64,000 nucleotides of DNA from contig NZ_JACHFN010000011.1 in the NCBI RefSeq assembly GCF_014201885.1, positions 56,779 to 120,778 on the forward strand. Reading direction: 5' to 3'. This document shows, piece after piece, positions 27,371 through 41,983 of the stretch. Under the pieces are notes generated by a model. That model saw only the letters and a program-made list of their open reading frames with translations. It was not told the origin of the DNA and did no database searches. Source of the DNA: Deinococcus budaensis (lineage in GTDB: Bacteria; Deinococcota; Deinococci; Deinococcales; Deinococcaceae). The first letter of the stretch is position 1. Each line of letters begins with the position of its first letter. The position numbers and the translations under genes are program-made.

Positions 27371-28965
<1,595 letters not shown>

Positions 28966-28967
28966 GG

Positions 28968-29576
28968 ATGAGGCGGGCGACGCTGGTCGGGCTGCTGGCC
29001 CTTCAGGGGTGGGCGGCGGCCTGCTCTCCCGTGGAGGCCCCGCCGGGGGTCGTGCGGGCACTCCAGGCGCTGGAACGCGCCTCGGCCGGAGTGGCTCAGG
29101 CCCCCTGCCGTCCACGACCCCCGGCGAACTGTACCGTCTACCGCCTGTCCCCCCCGGCGGTGGCCCGGCTGCTGGCCCAGGCCCACGGCACGCCGGCCCG
29201 GCGCACCGCGAACACCTGGACGGTGACGGAGCGGGCCGAGTCGGGGCGAACCGCCCTCATCCGCGCCGCGCCCGGCGGAAGCGTCCGCGAGATCAGGGAC
29301 ACCCACACGGCTTACGAGCAGCTCTCGGAGCGGCTCAACCGCCCAGACGCCCGGTCCGCGCGGTGGCGCACCTGCTCTCAGGCCGGATTGACGCGCGACG
29401 TTGCTTTTACCGTCCAGGCTTGTGGCTGGGGGCGGTCGCCGCAGTTCGGCCCGGCGCGGGTATTTCAGTTCACCGTGGTGAGGGCGGCAGACGCCAGCCT
29501 CCCGGCGGGGCGCTACCTCTGGTTTCCAAACGACGGCGCGAACTGCGGCGGCCTCCCTATCCACCAGAAGAGTTGA
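28968..29576 (+). CDS. Unknown exported protein inside the pyr operon
   Basis: I do not recognise this 202-residue protein. The N-terminus, MRRATLVGLLALQGWAAACSP, is a signal peptide; the cysteine after AAA could be lipidated, but the -3 residue is not the usual leucine. The mature part contains several cysteines (CRPRPPANC, RTCSQAG, VQACGWG, NDGANCGG) that could form disulfides, which fits an exported protein. It starts 2 bp after the pyrB stop and ends 12 bp before pyrC, so it is probably co-transcribed. An envelope protein has no obvious role in pyrimidine synthesis. Confidence 0.8.
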   Translation: MRRATLVGLLALQGWAAACSPVEAPPGVVRALQALERASAGVAQAPCRPRPPANCTVYRLSPPAVARLLAQAHGTPARRTANTWTVTERAESGRTALIRAAPGGSVREIRDTHTAYEQLSERLNRPDARSARWRTCSQAGLTRDVAFTVQACGWGRSPQFGPARVFQFTVVRAADASLPAGRYLWFPNDGANCGGLPIHQKS

Positions 29577-29588
29577 GAAGAGGTATTC

Positions 29589-30851
29589 ATGCTGACCATC
29601 ACCAACATCAAACGCCCCGGCTCCAACGCCCTGGAGACCGTTACCGCCGAAAACGGCGTCATCAAAGGCTGGAACCTGCCTCCCGAGGGCGAGGTCATCG
29701 ACGGACAGGGCGGTACGGTCGCCCCCGCCCTGATCGAGTTGCACGCGCACCTGCGCGAGCCGGGGCAGACGGAAAAAGAAGACCTCGCCTCGGGCCTCGC
29801 GGCGGCGGCGGCGGGCGGGTACGGGACGGTCGTCTCGATGCCCAACACGTCGCCGGTCGTGGACGAACCCGCGCTGGTGCGGGCGCTGATCGAGAAGGCG
29901 GGGGGGCTGGGATTCGCCCGGTTGAAACCTGCCGCCGCGCTGACAAAGGGCCAGCAGGGCGAGCAGCTCGCGGAACTCGCCTTCCTGAAGGAAGCGGGCG
30001 CCGCCATGTTCACCGACGACGGGCGCACCAACGAGAACGCGCGGGTGCTGCGGCTGGGGCTGGAATACGCCCGTTCGCTGGGCATGGTGGTCAGCGTCCA
30101 CGCCGAGGACGCCTCGCTGCGCGCGGACGGCGTGATGCACGAGGGGCCGGTGTCGGAGGAACTGGGCCTGCCCGGCAACCCGGCGGCGGCGGAGGCGGCC
30201 CGCGTGGCGCGCGACCTGGAGATCGTCGCCCAGCTGTGTCAGCACGGCGGGGGCGCGCGGCTGCACGTCCAGCACCTCTCCACCGCCCGCGCGCTCGACC
30301 TCGTGCGGGAGGCCAAGGCGCGCGGCCTGCCAGTGACCTGCGAGGTCTGCCCGCACCACCTCACGTTGACGGACGAGGCGCTGCGGTCGTTCGACGCCCT
30401 CTACAAGGTCGCGCCGCCGCTGCGCACCCAGGCGGACGCCGAGCACCTCCTCGCCGGGCTGCTCGACGGCACGGTGGACTGCCTCGCCACCGACCACGCG
30501 CCGCACACGCGGGCCGAAAAGGAACGCGACCTGCTGGAGGCCCCCTCCGGCATCGCCTATATCGAACTGGCCTTTCCGTTGATGTGGACGCGCTTCGGCG
30601 AGCGGCTGGGGCTGGAAAAACTGCTGGACCTGATGACGCAGGCCCCCGCCCGCGTGATGGGCTGGCACGAGCCGACCCTGGAGCCGGGCGCCCCCGCCGA
30701 TCTGGTCATCCTCGATCTGGACACGGAGCGTGAGGTCAATCCCGCCACGTTCCTGAGCAAGGCCAAGTTCACGCCCTGGGCGGGCGAAACGCTGCGCGGC
30801 TGGCCGACGCTGACGCTGGTGGGCGGGCAGGTGGCCTACCGGCGCGAATAA
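29589..30851 (+). CDS. pyrC: Dihydroorotase
   Basis: PyrC closes carbamoyl aspartate to dihydroorotate. The 420-residue size and sequence fit the class I amidohydrolase type. The metal-binding motif is ELHAHLREPG (His-x-His, in place of the common DxHVHLREPG), and later ligands lie in VSVHAED, LHVQHLST and CLATDHAPHT with the catalytic Asp. MPNTSPVVD is a conserved substrate loop. It is last in the pyrR-pyrB operon and is followed by a hairpin. The glutamate in place of aspartate before HAH is a minor deviation. Confidence 0.96.
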   Translation: MLTITNIKRPGSNALETVTAENGVIKGWNLPPEGEVIDGQGGTVAPALIELHAHLREPGQTEKEDLASGLAAAAAGGYGTVVSMPNTSPVVDEPALVRALIEKAGGLGFARLKPAAALTKGQQGEQLAELAFLKEAGAAMFTDDGRTNENARVLRLGLEYARSLGMVVSVHAEDASLRADGVMHEGPVSEELGLPGNPAAAEAARVARDLEIVAQLCQHGGGARLHVQHLSTARALDLVREAKARGLPVTCEVCPHHLTLTDEALRSFDALYKVAPPLRTQADAEHLLAGLLDGTVDCLATDHAPHTRAEKERDLLEAPSGIAYIELAFPLMWTRFGERLGLEKLLDLMTQAPARVMGWHEPTLEPGAPADLVILDLDTEREVNPATFLSKAKFTPWAGETLRGWPTLTLVGGQVAYRRE

Positions 30852-30886
30852 AAAAGCTCCGGCCTCCCGTACAGGACAGCCGGAGC
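30850..30886. terminator. Hairpin terminator between pyrC and a small convergent gene
   Basis: GCTCCGGC (30856-30863) pairs with GCCGGAGC (30879-30886). On the minus strand the stem is followed directly by six T residues (30855-30850), so it is a textbook terminator for the small minus-strand gene, and it also sits just after pyrC. Confidence 0.8.
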
Positions 30887-30902
30887 CGCAACAATACTGG
30901 CC

Positions 30903-31076
30903 TCAGAGGTCGAGGGGGTCGGGGTTCTCGGCCCCCTTGCGGCCCTGGTCGAGGTCGTTGTTCTGGAGGACTTCCTCGCGGTTGTCCTCTCCCACGCCGG
31001 GCTTGACCTGCTTGGTCTGGTCCATGTCGTCGCGGGTATTGGCGTCGGTGTTGGCAAGGTCTCCGGGATCGGTCAT
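30903..31076 (-). CDS. Small hydrophilic protein of unknown function (57 aa)
   Basis: The protein begins MTDPGDLANTDANTRDDMDQ and is dominated by Asp, Asn, Glu, Gln and Lys, with no hydrophobic core. It is probably intrinsically disordered, somewhat like stress-related small hydrophilic proteins. The start at 31076 is supported by AGGAGG 9 nt upstream, and a good terminator follows the stop. A similar small acidic protein occurs at 40675-40896, without convincing identity. Confidence 0.75.
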   Translation of the reverse strand: MTDPGDLANTDANTRDDMDQTKQVKPGVGEDNREEVLQNNDLDQGRKGAENPDPLDL

Positions 31077-31190
31077 GCTGGGGCGCCTCCTGTGGCGGTG
31101 GTGTGCCGGGGTCCCGGCCGCCCGCATGCTGGCACGGGGGCGCGGCGCCGCAGCGTCTCACCCCCCACAAAGAGCCTTTAGAGAGACCTT

Positions 31191-31246
31191 CATCTCTGAT
31201 CTGCCATCTCTGATCTGCCATCTCTGATCTGCCATCTCTGATCTGC
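31191..31246. repeat. Four exact tandem copies of a 14-bp unit
   Basis: CATCTCTGATCTGC is repeated four times without change (31191-31204, 31205-31218, 31219-31232, 31233-31246). It lies in the gap between pyrD and the 57-residue gene, with pyrD ending 33 bp away. The composition is more AT-rich than the surroundings. Confidence 0.95.
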
Positions 31247-31278
31247 GGGTGCCCCGCGGCAGGCAAAGCGGAGCGCGC

Positions 31279-32364
<1,086 letters not shown>

Positions 32365-32373
32365 CGCGCCTTC

Positions 32374-32379
32374 AGGATA
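32374..32379 (-). promoter_or_regulatory. Possible -10 box for pyrD
   Basis: TATCCT on the minus strand is followed by 9 nt and then ATG 32364, slightly longer than the other leaderless sites. Confidence 0.4.
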
Positions 32380-32408
32380 AGGGGTGGTTCGCCGGAGGGA
32401 AGGGCGCT

Positions 32409-32870
<462 letters not shown>

Positions 32871-32876
32871 GCGAGC

Positions 32877-32882
32877 AGTGTA
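32877..32882 (-). promoter_or_regulatory. Leaderless -10 box for the Rrf2 regulator
   Basis: TACACT on the minus strand is followed by 6 nt and then ATG 32870. Confidence 0.6.
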
Positions 32883-32976
32883 CCGCGTAAACCCGGACGG
32901 AATGGGGGGAATTGAGGCCGGGGGGGGGGCCGGGAGCCGGGGGCCTCTCCGCCCCGGCGCCTCCCCTCCTGTCCCC

Positions 32977-32982
32977 TACAAT
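32977..32982 (+). promoter_or_regulatory. Leaderless -10 box for the pabB-pabA fusion
   Basis: TACAAT is followed by 7 nt and then GTG 32990. No ribosome site is present. Confidence 0.6.
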
Positions 32983-32989
32983 CCAGCCC

Positions 32990-34957
32990 GTGAAGGCGCT
33001 GTCTCCCCTGCCCGCCGCCCTGACCTCCCTCTCCCCGGCGGGCGCGCTGCTGCGCCTGCGGGCGGCGGGGGCGCCGGGGGCCGCGCTGCTGGAATCGCTG
33101 GGGCCGCTGGTGGAGTACGGCCGCTTTTCTTTCCTGAGCGCCTGGCCGCTGCGGGTGCAGGCGGAGGTGCCCGAGCGGCCCGCCGGGGAGGGGTTCTTTC
33201 CCGCGTGGCTGGGCGGCCTGAAGTACGAGGCGGCGCGGCAGTTCGGGTTGGACACCCATGACCCGGACGGCCCCGCCGGGTGGTGGGGGCTGTATCCCAG
33301 CGGGCTGGTGTGGGACCGCGCGGCGGGCACGCTGGCAGCCGTGGGCGAGGCCGGGCACGTGGACTGGGCGGCGGTGCTCGCGCTCGACCCGGCCCCGGTT
33401 CCGGCGCTGCACGTGGGCGCGTTCGGCGCCAACGACGTGGACTACCCGGCGGGCGTGCGGGCCGTGCAGGAGCTGATTCGCGCGGGCGAGGTCTATCAGG
33501 TCAACCTGTCGCGGGGGGTGCGGGCGGGGGCAGAGGGCGATCCCCTCGCCGCCTACCTGCGGCTGCGCGAGGTCAATCCCAGCCCCTTCATGGCCTTTGT
33601 GGAGATGGGCGGGGAGACCGTCGTGTCGTGCAGCCCGGAGCGGCTGGTGCGGTGGGCGGGCGAGGCGGTGGGCGCCCGGCCCATCGCGGGCACCCGGCGC
33701 CGGGGCGAGACGCCGGAGGAGGACGCCGCGCTGGAGCGTGAGCTGCGCGCGAGTCCCAAGGAGACCAGCGAGCACACCATGCTGGTCGATCTGGTGCGCC
33801 ACGACCTGGGGGGGGTGGCGGCCCCCGGCACGGTGACGGTGCCCGACCTCGGCCTGGTCGAGCGCTACAGCCACGTGATGCACCTCGTCTCGGAGGTGAC
33901 GGCCACCGCCCGGCCCGGCCTGAGCGTGCGCGAGCTGCTCGCCGCCACCTTTCCCGGCGGCACGATCACCGGGGCGCCCAAACCCCGGGTGATGACCGCG
34001 ATCCGTGACCTCGAACCCGGCCCGCGTGGCTGGTACACGGGCGGGGTGGGAATCGTCGGCGGGGGGCGGGTGGACTTCAATATCCTGATCCGGACGGCGG
34101 AGTTCCGGCGGCTGGAGGCGGACGGCGCCTCCAGCCCGGGGTCCGGCCGCTGGACCGTCACCGTCCGCGCCGGGGGCGGCACCGTGATCGACGCCGACCC
34201 GGCGCGCGAGGCGCGGGAAACCGTCCACAAGGCCCAGGCGCTGCTGGCGGTGCTGTCGGGGCAACCGGGGCGGCCCGCGCAGCCGCCCGCGCCCCCGGTG
34301 CCGGGCCGGGCCTGGGCGCCGCCGCCCGCGCCGAAGGGCACGCCCGTGGGCCTGCGGGTGCTGCTGCTCGACAACCGCGATTCGTTTACCCTCAACCTCG
34401 CGCACGACCTGCTGGCGCTGGGGGCGCGGGTGGACCTGCGAGGCCAGGACGAGGACGCAGCGGCGCTGCTCGCGACCCGCCCCGACGCGGTCCTGACCGG
34501 GCCGGGGCCGGGCACGCCGCAGACCAGCGGCTGCACGCTGGCCCTGACCCGGCTGTGCCTGGCGCGCGGGGTGCCGCTGCTGGGCGTGTGCCTGGGGCAT
34601 CAGGCGCTGGGCGAGGTGCTGGGCGGCCGGGTGGTGCGCTCGGAGCCGGTGCATGGCCGGGCCGAGCGGGTGCGCCACGGCGGGACCGGGCTGTTCGCGG
34701 GCGTGCCGGACGGCGCCGCGTTCGGGCGCTACCACTCCCTGGTCGTGCGCGGCCTGCCGCCGGAGCAGGTCACGGCCCGCAGCGCAGGGGGCGAGATTAT
34801 GGCCCTGGAGCTGCCCGGGCAACCCGCCTGGGGGGTGCAGTTTCATCCCGAGAGCGTCCTGAGTCCGGCGGGCCGGGTGCTGCTGGGCAACTGGCTGCGG
34901 CTGAGTGCCCAGGCGGCGGGCCGCCCCGCCGCCGCCAGCCGCCCGGCGGGGCCGTGA
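32990..34957 (+). CDS. pabB: Fused chorismate-binding plus glutamine amidotransferase enzyme (PabB-PabA type)
   Basis: The 655-residue protein joins a chorismate-using synthase (about 1-430) to a class I glutaminase (about 455-645). The synthase part has VYQVNLSRG, FMAFVEMGGETVVSCSPERL, HTMLVDLVRHDLG and FPGGTITGAPKPR. The glutaminase has LLLDNRDSFTLNLAHDL, nucleophile C534 in GVCLGHQALGE, and H619/E621 in VQFHPES. A PabC-like gene overlaps downstream, pointing to 4-amino-4-deoxychorismate for folate. However, the position that is lysine in the E. coli PabB motif PIKGT is alanine here (PIAGT, A233), as in anthranilate synthase. Product assignment is therefore from context. The start GTG is leaderless. 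Confidence 0.85.
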   Translation: MKALSPLPAALTSLSPAGALLRLRAAGAPGAALLESLGPLVEYGRFSFLSAWPLRVQAEVPERPAGEGFFPAWLGGLKYEAARQFGLDTHDPDGPAGWWGLYPSGLVWDRAAGTLAAVGEAGHVDWAAVLALDPAPVPALHVGAFGANDVDYPAGVRAVQELIRAGEVYQVNLSRGVRAGAEGDPLAAYLRLREVNPSPFMAFVEMGGETVVSCSPERLVRWAGEAVGARPIAGTRRRGETPEEDAALERELRASPKETSEHTMLVDLVRHDLGGVAAPGTVTVPDLGLVERYSHVMHLVSEVTATARPGLSVRELLAATFPGGTITGAPKPRVMTAIRDLEPGPRGWYTGGVGIVGGGRVDFNILIRTAEFRRLEADGASSPGSGRWTVTVRAGGGTVIDADPAREARETVHKAQALLAVLSGQPGRPAQPPAPPVPGRAWAPPPAPKGTPVGLRVLLLDNRDSFTLNLAHDLLALGARVDLRGQDEDAAALLATRPDAVLTGPGPGTPQTSGCTLALTRLCLARGVPLLGVCLGHQALGEVLGGRVVRSEPVHGRAERVRHGGTGLFAGVPDGAAFGRYHSLVVRGLPPEQVTARSAGGEIMALELPGQPAWGVQFHPESVLSPAGRVLLGNWLRLSAQAAGRPAAASRPAGP

Positions 34958-35691
34958 CGCGGCCCGGGCTGAGGCCGCTGCCGCCCCACCTCGACTCGGG
35001 CGCCTGGCGGCACGGCGAGTCGGCCTTCACGACCGTTCGCACCCGCTGGGGCCGTCCGCTGCTGTGGGCGGCGCATCTGGCGCGGCTGGCGCACACCTGC
35101 GCTGTTCTGGACCTGCCCGCGCCCCCGGGCGACCCCCCGCCTCCCGCCCTCGACCCTCTGCCCTGGGGCCTGCTGCGGCTGACGGCCACCCGGGAGGGCG
35201 TCTTTTGGACACACCGGGCGCTCGCGCCGGGGCCGCGTCCGGCGGGCGGCGTGCGCGTTCACCTGACGGCCGCGCAGGTCCATCCCCAGCTTGCCCGCCA
35301 CAAAACCGGCAACTACCTCCCGTACCTGCTTGCCGGGCGGGAGGCCGCGCGGGCGGGCGCGTTCGAGGGCTGGCTGACCGACGCGGCGGGCCGGGTGGTG
35401 GACGGGGGCCGCACCTCGCCGCTGCTGGAGATCGCGGGGCAGCTGGTGGTGCCTGCGGGCGGGCTGCCGGGGCTGACGCGGGCGGCTTTTCTGGCGGGGC
35501 GGCCTGTGCAGGAGCGGCCCGTTTCGACAGGGGCGCTGCCGGGCGTCACCCGCGCCTGGGTCTGTGGCAGCGGGGTGGGGGTGGTCCCGGTGCGCGAGAT
35601 CAGCGCGGAGGGATGGCGCCTCGGCCTGCCCGCCCGCTGGCCCGGGACGACCGACCCGCAGCTCGTCTGGCCCGCAGAGGACCCGGGCTAA
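34954..35691 (+). CDS. pabC: Aminotransferase class IV, probable 4-amino-4-deoxychorismate lyase
   Basis: PabC removes pyruvate from aminodeoxychorismate to give p-aminobenzoate for folate. The 245-residue protein is a fold-type IV PLP enzyme. HGESAFTTVRTRWGRPLLWAAHLARL is the typical N-terminal region, and the PLP lysine lies in RHKTGNYLPYLLAGREA. GTG 34954 overlaps the stop of the fusion gene (GTGA), so the two are translated together. Divergence from E. coli PabC leaves a different class IV aminotransferase possible, but the partner makes the lyase most likely. Confidence 0.8.
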   Translation: MTRPGLRPLPPHLDSGAWRHGESAFTTVRTRWGRPLLWAAHLARLAHTCAVLDLPAPPGDPPPPALDPLPWGLLRLTATREGVFWTHRALAPGPRPAGGVRVHLTAAQVHPQLARHKTGNYLPYLLAGREAARAGAFEGWLTDAAGRVVDGGRTSPLLEIAGQLVVPAGGLPGLTRAAFLAGRPVQERPVSTGALPGVTRAWVCGSGVGVVPVREISAEGWRLGLPARWPGTTDPQLVWPAEDPG

Positions 35692-35706
35692 CGCCTCACA
35701 GCGGTG

Positions 35707-35885
35707 ACCCCATGAGTTGCTGCAAGCCCAGCAACTCATGGGGTTCGAGCAAAGCGAGCAACCGTGACGGTGAGCGGTCGTAGTGGAGTTGATGGGGCGC
35801 TTTCCCCCATCAACGTAACGCAGCACCGCGATCAGCTGCGAAATCAGCAACGAAAGAGGGGCGGTGAAGTCTCCCCCACCGCCCC
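35707..35885. repeat. Three successive inverted repeats between convergent genes
   Basis: ACCCCATGAGTTGCT (35707-35721) pairs perfectly with 35730-35744. GTTGATGGGG (35788-35797) pairs with 35805-35814. GGGGCGGTG (35858-35866) pairs with CACCGCCCC (35877-35885). The last lies 20 bp from the end of the minus-strand gene and probably terminates it; the first may terminate pabC. The middle one has no obvious need. Apart from these hairpins the 214-bp gap has no ORF. Confidence 0.8.
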
Positions 35886-35905
35886 GCCTGCTTGCCCAGC
35901 TTGCT

Positions 35906-36505
35906 TCAGCGCCCGTCCTGGCCCACGCGCTCGCTCTGGAGGCGGCCGCCGCCGCTGGCCTCGTCGAGGCGCAGGGCGCCGTGGCGGCGCATCAGGCTGA
36001 GGGCCTCGTCGGCGCGGGAGCCGTCGGGGTCGCGGGCGATGACCAGGATGTGGCCGTCTTTGAGGCCGCTGTAAAAACGCTCGGCCTGCGCGGCGGGCAC
36101 GCCCATGCGGCGCAGCAGCTTGACGTAGTCGCCGTGGTCGCTGCCAGCCAGCGCGCCGAACAGGCCGCCGAGGCCGCCGCCGCCGAGCACGCCGAACAGG
36201 ACCGCGATCAGGCCGCCTTCCTGATAGACGCGCGTTTCGGGAATCAGGAGCAGCAGCAGCCACACCGGAACCGTCAGCGCCAGGCCCGCAAAGATGCCGA
36301 TCAGCGCGCCGCGAATGACGTTGGCCGAGCCGCCGGGCGCCCCCTCCTCGGGGCTGATGCCGGTGGCCTGCGCCAGATCGTTCTCGGCGACCGCGTCGGT
36401 CAGGGCAAAGCCGAGGTGGTCACGGTCAAACCCGCGCGCCTGAAGGTCCCTCAAGGCACCCTGGACCTGCTGCGGTTCGCGAAAGAGGGCAACGACGCTT
36501 TCCAT
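35906..36505 (-). CDS. Membrane protein with a general-stress-protein-like N-terminal domain
   Basis: The 199-residue protein starts MESVVALFREPQQVQGALRDLQARGFDRDHLGFAL, resembling the YflT/general stress protein 17M domain. Two glycine-rich hydrophobic segments follow (about residues 65-88 and 97-120, the second with a GGGGLGGLFGALAG glycine zipper). A second ferredoxin-like half ends in HILVIARDPD. The layout parallels the gene at 43192. GGAGG lies only 1 nt from the ATG, too close for normal use. Role unknown; stress is inferred only from the domain. Confidence 0.72.
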   Translation of the reverse strand: MESVVALFREPQQVQGALRDLQARGFDRDHLGFALTDAVAENDLAQATGISPEEGAPGGSANVIRGALIGIFAGLALTVPVWLLLLLIPETRVYQEGGLIAVLFGVLGGGGLGGLFGALAGSDHGDYVKLLRRMGVPAAQAERFYSGLKDGHILVIARDPDGSRADEALSLMRRHGALRLDEASGGGRLQSERVGQDGR

Positions 36506-36634
36506 TCCTCCGGTTTTACCACGCTCCCCCGCACCGGGGCGAGGGACAAAGGTGGCACGGGGCACGCACGCGCGCGCCCCGGACCCGGCCCCGTTCCTGC
36601 GGGCGCCGGTACGTTCCGCCCAGGGCAGGTTTTC

Positions 36635-36640
36635 TATACT
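36635..36640 (+). promoter_or_regulatory. Leaderless -10 box for the polyprenyl synthase
   Basis: TATACT is followed by 6 nt and then ATG 36647, with no ribosome site. Confidence 0.6.
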
Positions 36641-36646
36641 GCGGGC

Positions 36647-37621
36647 ATGACTGGCGTGGCCGCCCTGACCCTCCCCGGTGCCGTCTTCGAGGCGCGGCTG
36701 CGTGAGGTGCTGCGCTCGCGCGTGGCCTTTATCGAACTGATCGGCGACGACCTGGTCGCGGCGGGCGGCAAGCGGGCGCGGCCCGGCGTCACCTTTCTGG
36801 CGGCCCAGGCCCTGGGCGCCGACCCCGACAGCCCGGCCTGGAGCGCCGTGACGGACCTCGCCGTGTGCGTGGAGCTGCTGCACTCGGCCTCCCTGCTGCA
36901 CGACGACCTGATCGACGACGCCGACACCCGGCGGGGCCAGCAGGCGGCCTTCCGCAGATTCGGCAACGTGGTCAGCGTGATGAGCGGCGACTTCATGCTC
37001 GCGCGGCTGCTGACGCTGCTGGCCGGAATGCCCCACGGCGCGGCGCTGACCCAGGCGTTTGGCGCGGCGGCCACCCGCATCTGCGAGGGCGAGGTCTTGC
37101 AGTTTCAGGTTGCCGCCTACGCCGACTACAGCCTGGACAACTACCTCGACGTGATTCACGGCAAGACGGCCGCGCTGGTCGAACTGGCGGCCTCGGCCCC
37201 GGCGCTGCTGCGGGCGGCTCCGGCGCCGCAGCAGGCGGCCCTCGCCACCTTCGGGCGCGCGTACGGCCTGGCCTTTCAGATGCAAGACGACCTGCTTGAC
37301 CTGATGGGCGACGAGCAGGCGCTGGGCAAGCCCGTCGGCGGCGACCTGCGCGAGGGCAAGGCCACCTTCCCGGTGCTCGAGCTGCTGAAAGGTCCCCACG
37401 CCCGCGAGGTGCGCGCCGTGCTGGAGCGCCGGGCCGCCGAACCCGGCGACGCGGCGCGCGTGCGCGACCTCGCCCTGCTGGAGGGAGCGGCCGAAAGCAC
37501 CCGCCAGGAGATCCGCCGCCACGCGGGTCTGGCCGTTCAGGCCCTGGGCGCGCTCCCGCCCTCCGGGGCGCGGGACGCCCTGGCCGACCTGGCCCTGCAC
37601 GAGAGCCGCCGCGCCTCCTGA
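36647..37621 (+). CDS. Polyprenyl diphosphate synthase
   Basis: The 324-residue trans-prenyltransferase extends allylic diphosphates with isopentenyl diphosphate. The first Asp-rich motif is LLHDDLIDDADTRRG (about residues 84-98) and the second is FQMQDDLLDLMGDE. GGKRARPGVTFLAAQ binds isopentenyl diphosphate. Small residues before the first motif suggest a medium or long chain product such as the menaquinone side chain, but chain length cannot be fixed by eye. No other isoprenoid gene is adjacent. Confidence 0.9.
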   Translation: MTGVAALTLPGAVFEARLREVLRSRVAFIELIGDDLVAAGGKRARPGVTFLAAQALGADPDSPAWSAVTDLAVCVELLHSASLLHDDLIDDADTRRGQQAAFRRFGNVVSVMSGDFMLARLLTLLAGMPHGAALTQAFGAAATRICEGEVLQFQVAAYADYSLDNYLDVIHGKTAALVELAASAPALLRAAPAPQQAALATFGRAYGLAFQMQDDLLDLMGDEQALGKPVGGDLREGKATFPVLELLKGPHAREVRAVLERRAAEPGDAARVRDLALLEGAAESTRQEIRRHAGLAVQALGALPPSGARDALADLALHESRRAS

Positions 37622-37787
37622 ACCCCCCTCCCCCCTGTCCCGCCTATCCGGACAGCGCGGAGGGGGTCAGCTTGCCTGGCGCCCCGGGACGCGCCTAGCA
37701 AATGCCAGGTAGGAAGCGGGCAGCGCGGACCGCTGAAGCCTGGAAGCGCTTCAGCTTTGGCACGCGCTGGGCGCGGCTTCAGGGCGG

Positions 37788-37816
37788 TTGACGCCCGGCA
37801 GGATCGTGGATACAAC
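37788..37816 (+). promoter_or_regulatory. Promoter of the glutamate dehydrogenase genes
   Basis: TTGACG (37788-37793) and TACAAC (37811-37816) are spaced by 17 bp. The rest of the 298-bp gap 37622-37919 is GC-rich and shows only a short CCTGGC/GCCAGG inverted repeat near 37677-37714. Confidence 0.65.
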
Positions 37817-37918
37817 GGGGGGCGGTTCTGCGGCGGTCCGGGCACGCCCGGCGGCGGCGGCGCCGGGCCGACCCACGTGTATCCTCGGGAGGCCAGAACC
37901 ACCCAAAGGAGACTGCGT

Positions 37919-39164
<1,246 letters not shown>

Positions 39165-39270
39165 AGCCGTCGGCGCTCAGCGCTCATCCGTCAGGCACCG
39201 CACGTTCTTGCTGAAAGCGGACGGCGGACTCCTGACCGCTTCTTCTTCTCGCCCCACGGAGGCTCTCCCT

Positions 39271-40599
<1,329 letters not shown>

Positions 40600-40615
40600 G
40601 CCTGCGGCCAAGCGG

Positions 40616-40656
40616 CACGGAGACGGGAACCTGGCGATCAGGTTCCCGTCTCCGTG
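40616..40656. terminator. 18-bp perfect hairpin after gdhB
   Basis: CACGGAGACGGGAACCTG (40616-40633) pairs exactly with 40639-40656 around a 5-nt loop. There is no T run. It lies between gdhB and a small convergent gene and probably terminates both. Confidence 0.8.
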
Positions 40657-40674
40657 TGGGGCCGCGTTCCCGCC

Positions 40675-40896
40675 TCAGCTGCCGCCCGGCTTCTGGCCGC
40701 CGTCCGTCTCCTCGTAGAGCGCCGGATCGTTGGCCCCGTAGTGTGAAGCGCTGGTGCCGTCCACCGCCGCGTCGAGCAGGTCGCTCTCCTCGGCGTTGGC
40801 GGGGGGCTGGTAGACGGGGTCCGCGCCGCTCACACCTTCACTGTTCGTCTCGGTGTAGGGCTGGTCGGGCACACTGGGGGTCTGGTCGTCGGTCAT
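40675..40896 (-). CDS. Small acidic protein of unknown function (73 aa)
   Basis: The protein begins MTDDQTPSVPDQPYTETNSEG and is rich in Asp, Glu, Pro, Gly and Ser with no hydrophobic core, so it is probably disordered. There is no strong ribosome site or clear -10 box before the ATG, but the frame is bounded by the gdhB hairpin and fits the gap. Family unknown. Confidence 0.6.
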   Translation of the reverse strand: MTDDQTPSVPDQPYTETNSEGVSGADPVYQPPANAEESDLLDAAVDGTSASHYGANDPALYEETDGGQKPGGS

Positions 40897-41011
40897 GCGC
40901 CCAGGGTTTCACGCGGGCGCGGCGCGGCGCTCCCGAGCCTGCTTAAGCCCGCTTCACCTTCGGCGCCGCCCCTTGCCCGCCCCCCGCCCCGGGGACAGGG
41001 GGTCCGCCGCT

Positions 41012-41017
41012 TAGAAT
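41012..41017 (+). promoter_or_regulatory. Leaderless -10 box for the gene at 41025
   Basis: TAGAAT is followed by 7 nt and then ATG 41025. Confidence 0.6.
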
Positions 41018-41024
41018 GCCCTCC

Positions 41025-41966
<942 letters not shown>

Positions 41967-41983
41967 GGGGCGCGGGGCAACGC

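Noticed and set aside
31191..31246. Short tandem repeats as a CRISPR array
   Set aside because: The 14-bp units are contiguous with no spacers, and no cas genes are in the window. The 28-bp repeat at 3799 also lacks spacers.
32990..34957. Tryptophan-pathway TrpE-TrpG fusion
   Set aside because: The overlapping PabC-like gene and absence of other trp genes favour p-aminobenzoate synthesis. The PIAGT motif keeps this open, so it is reported as a finding.
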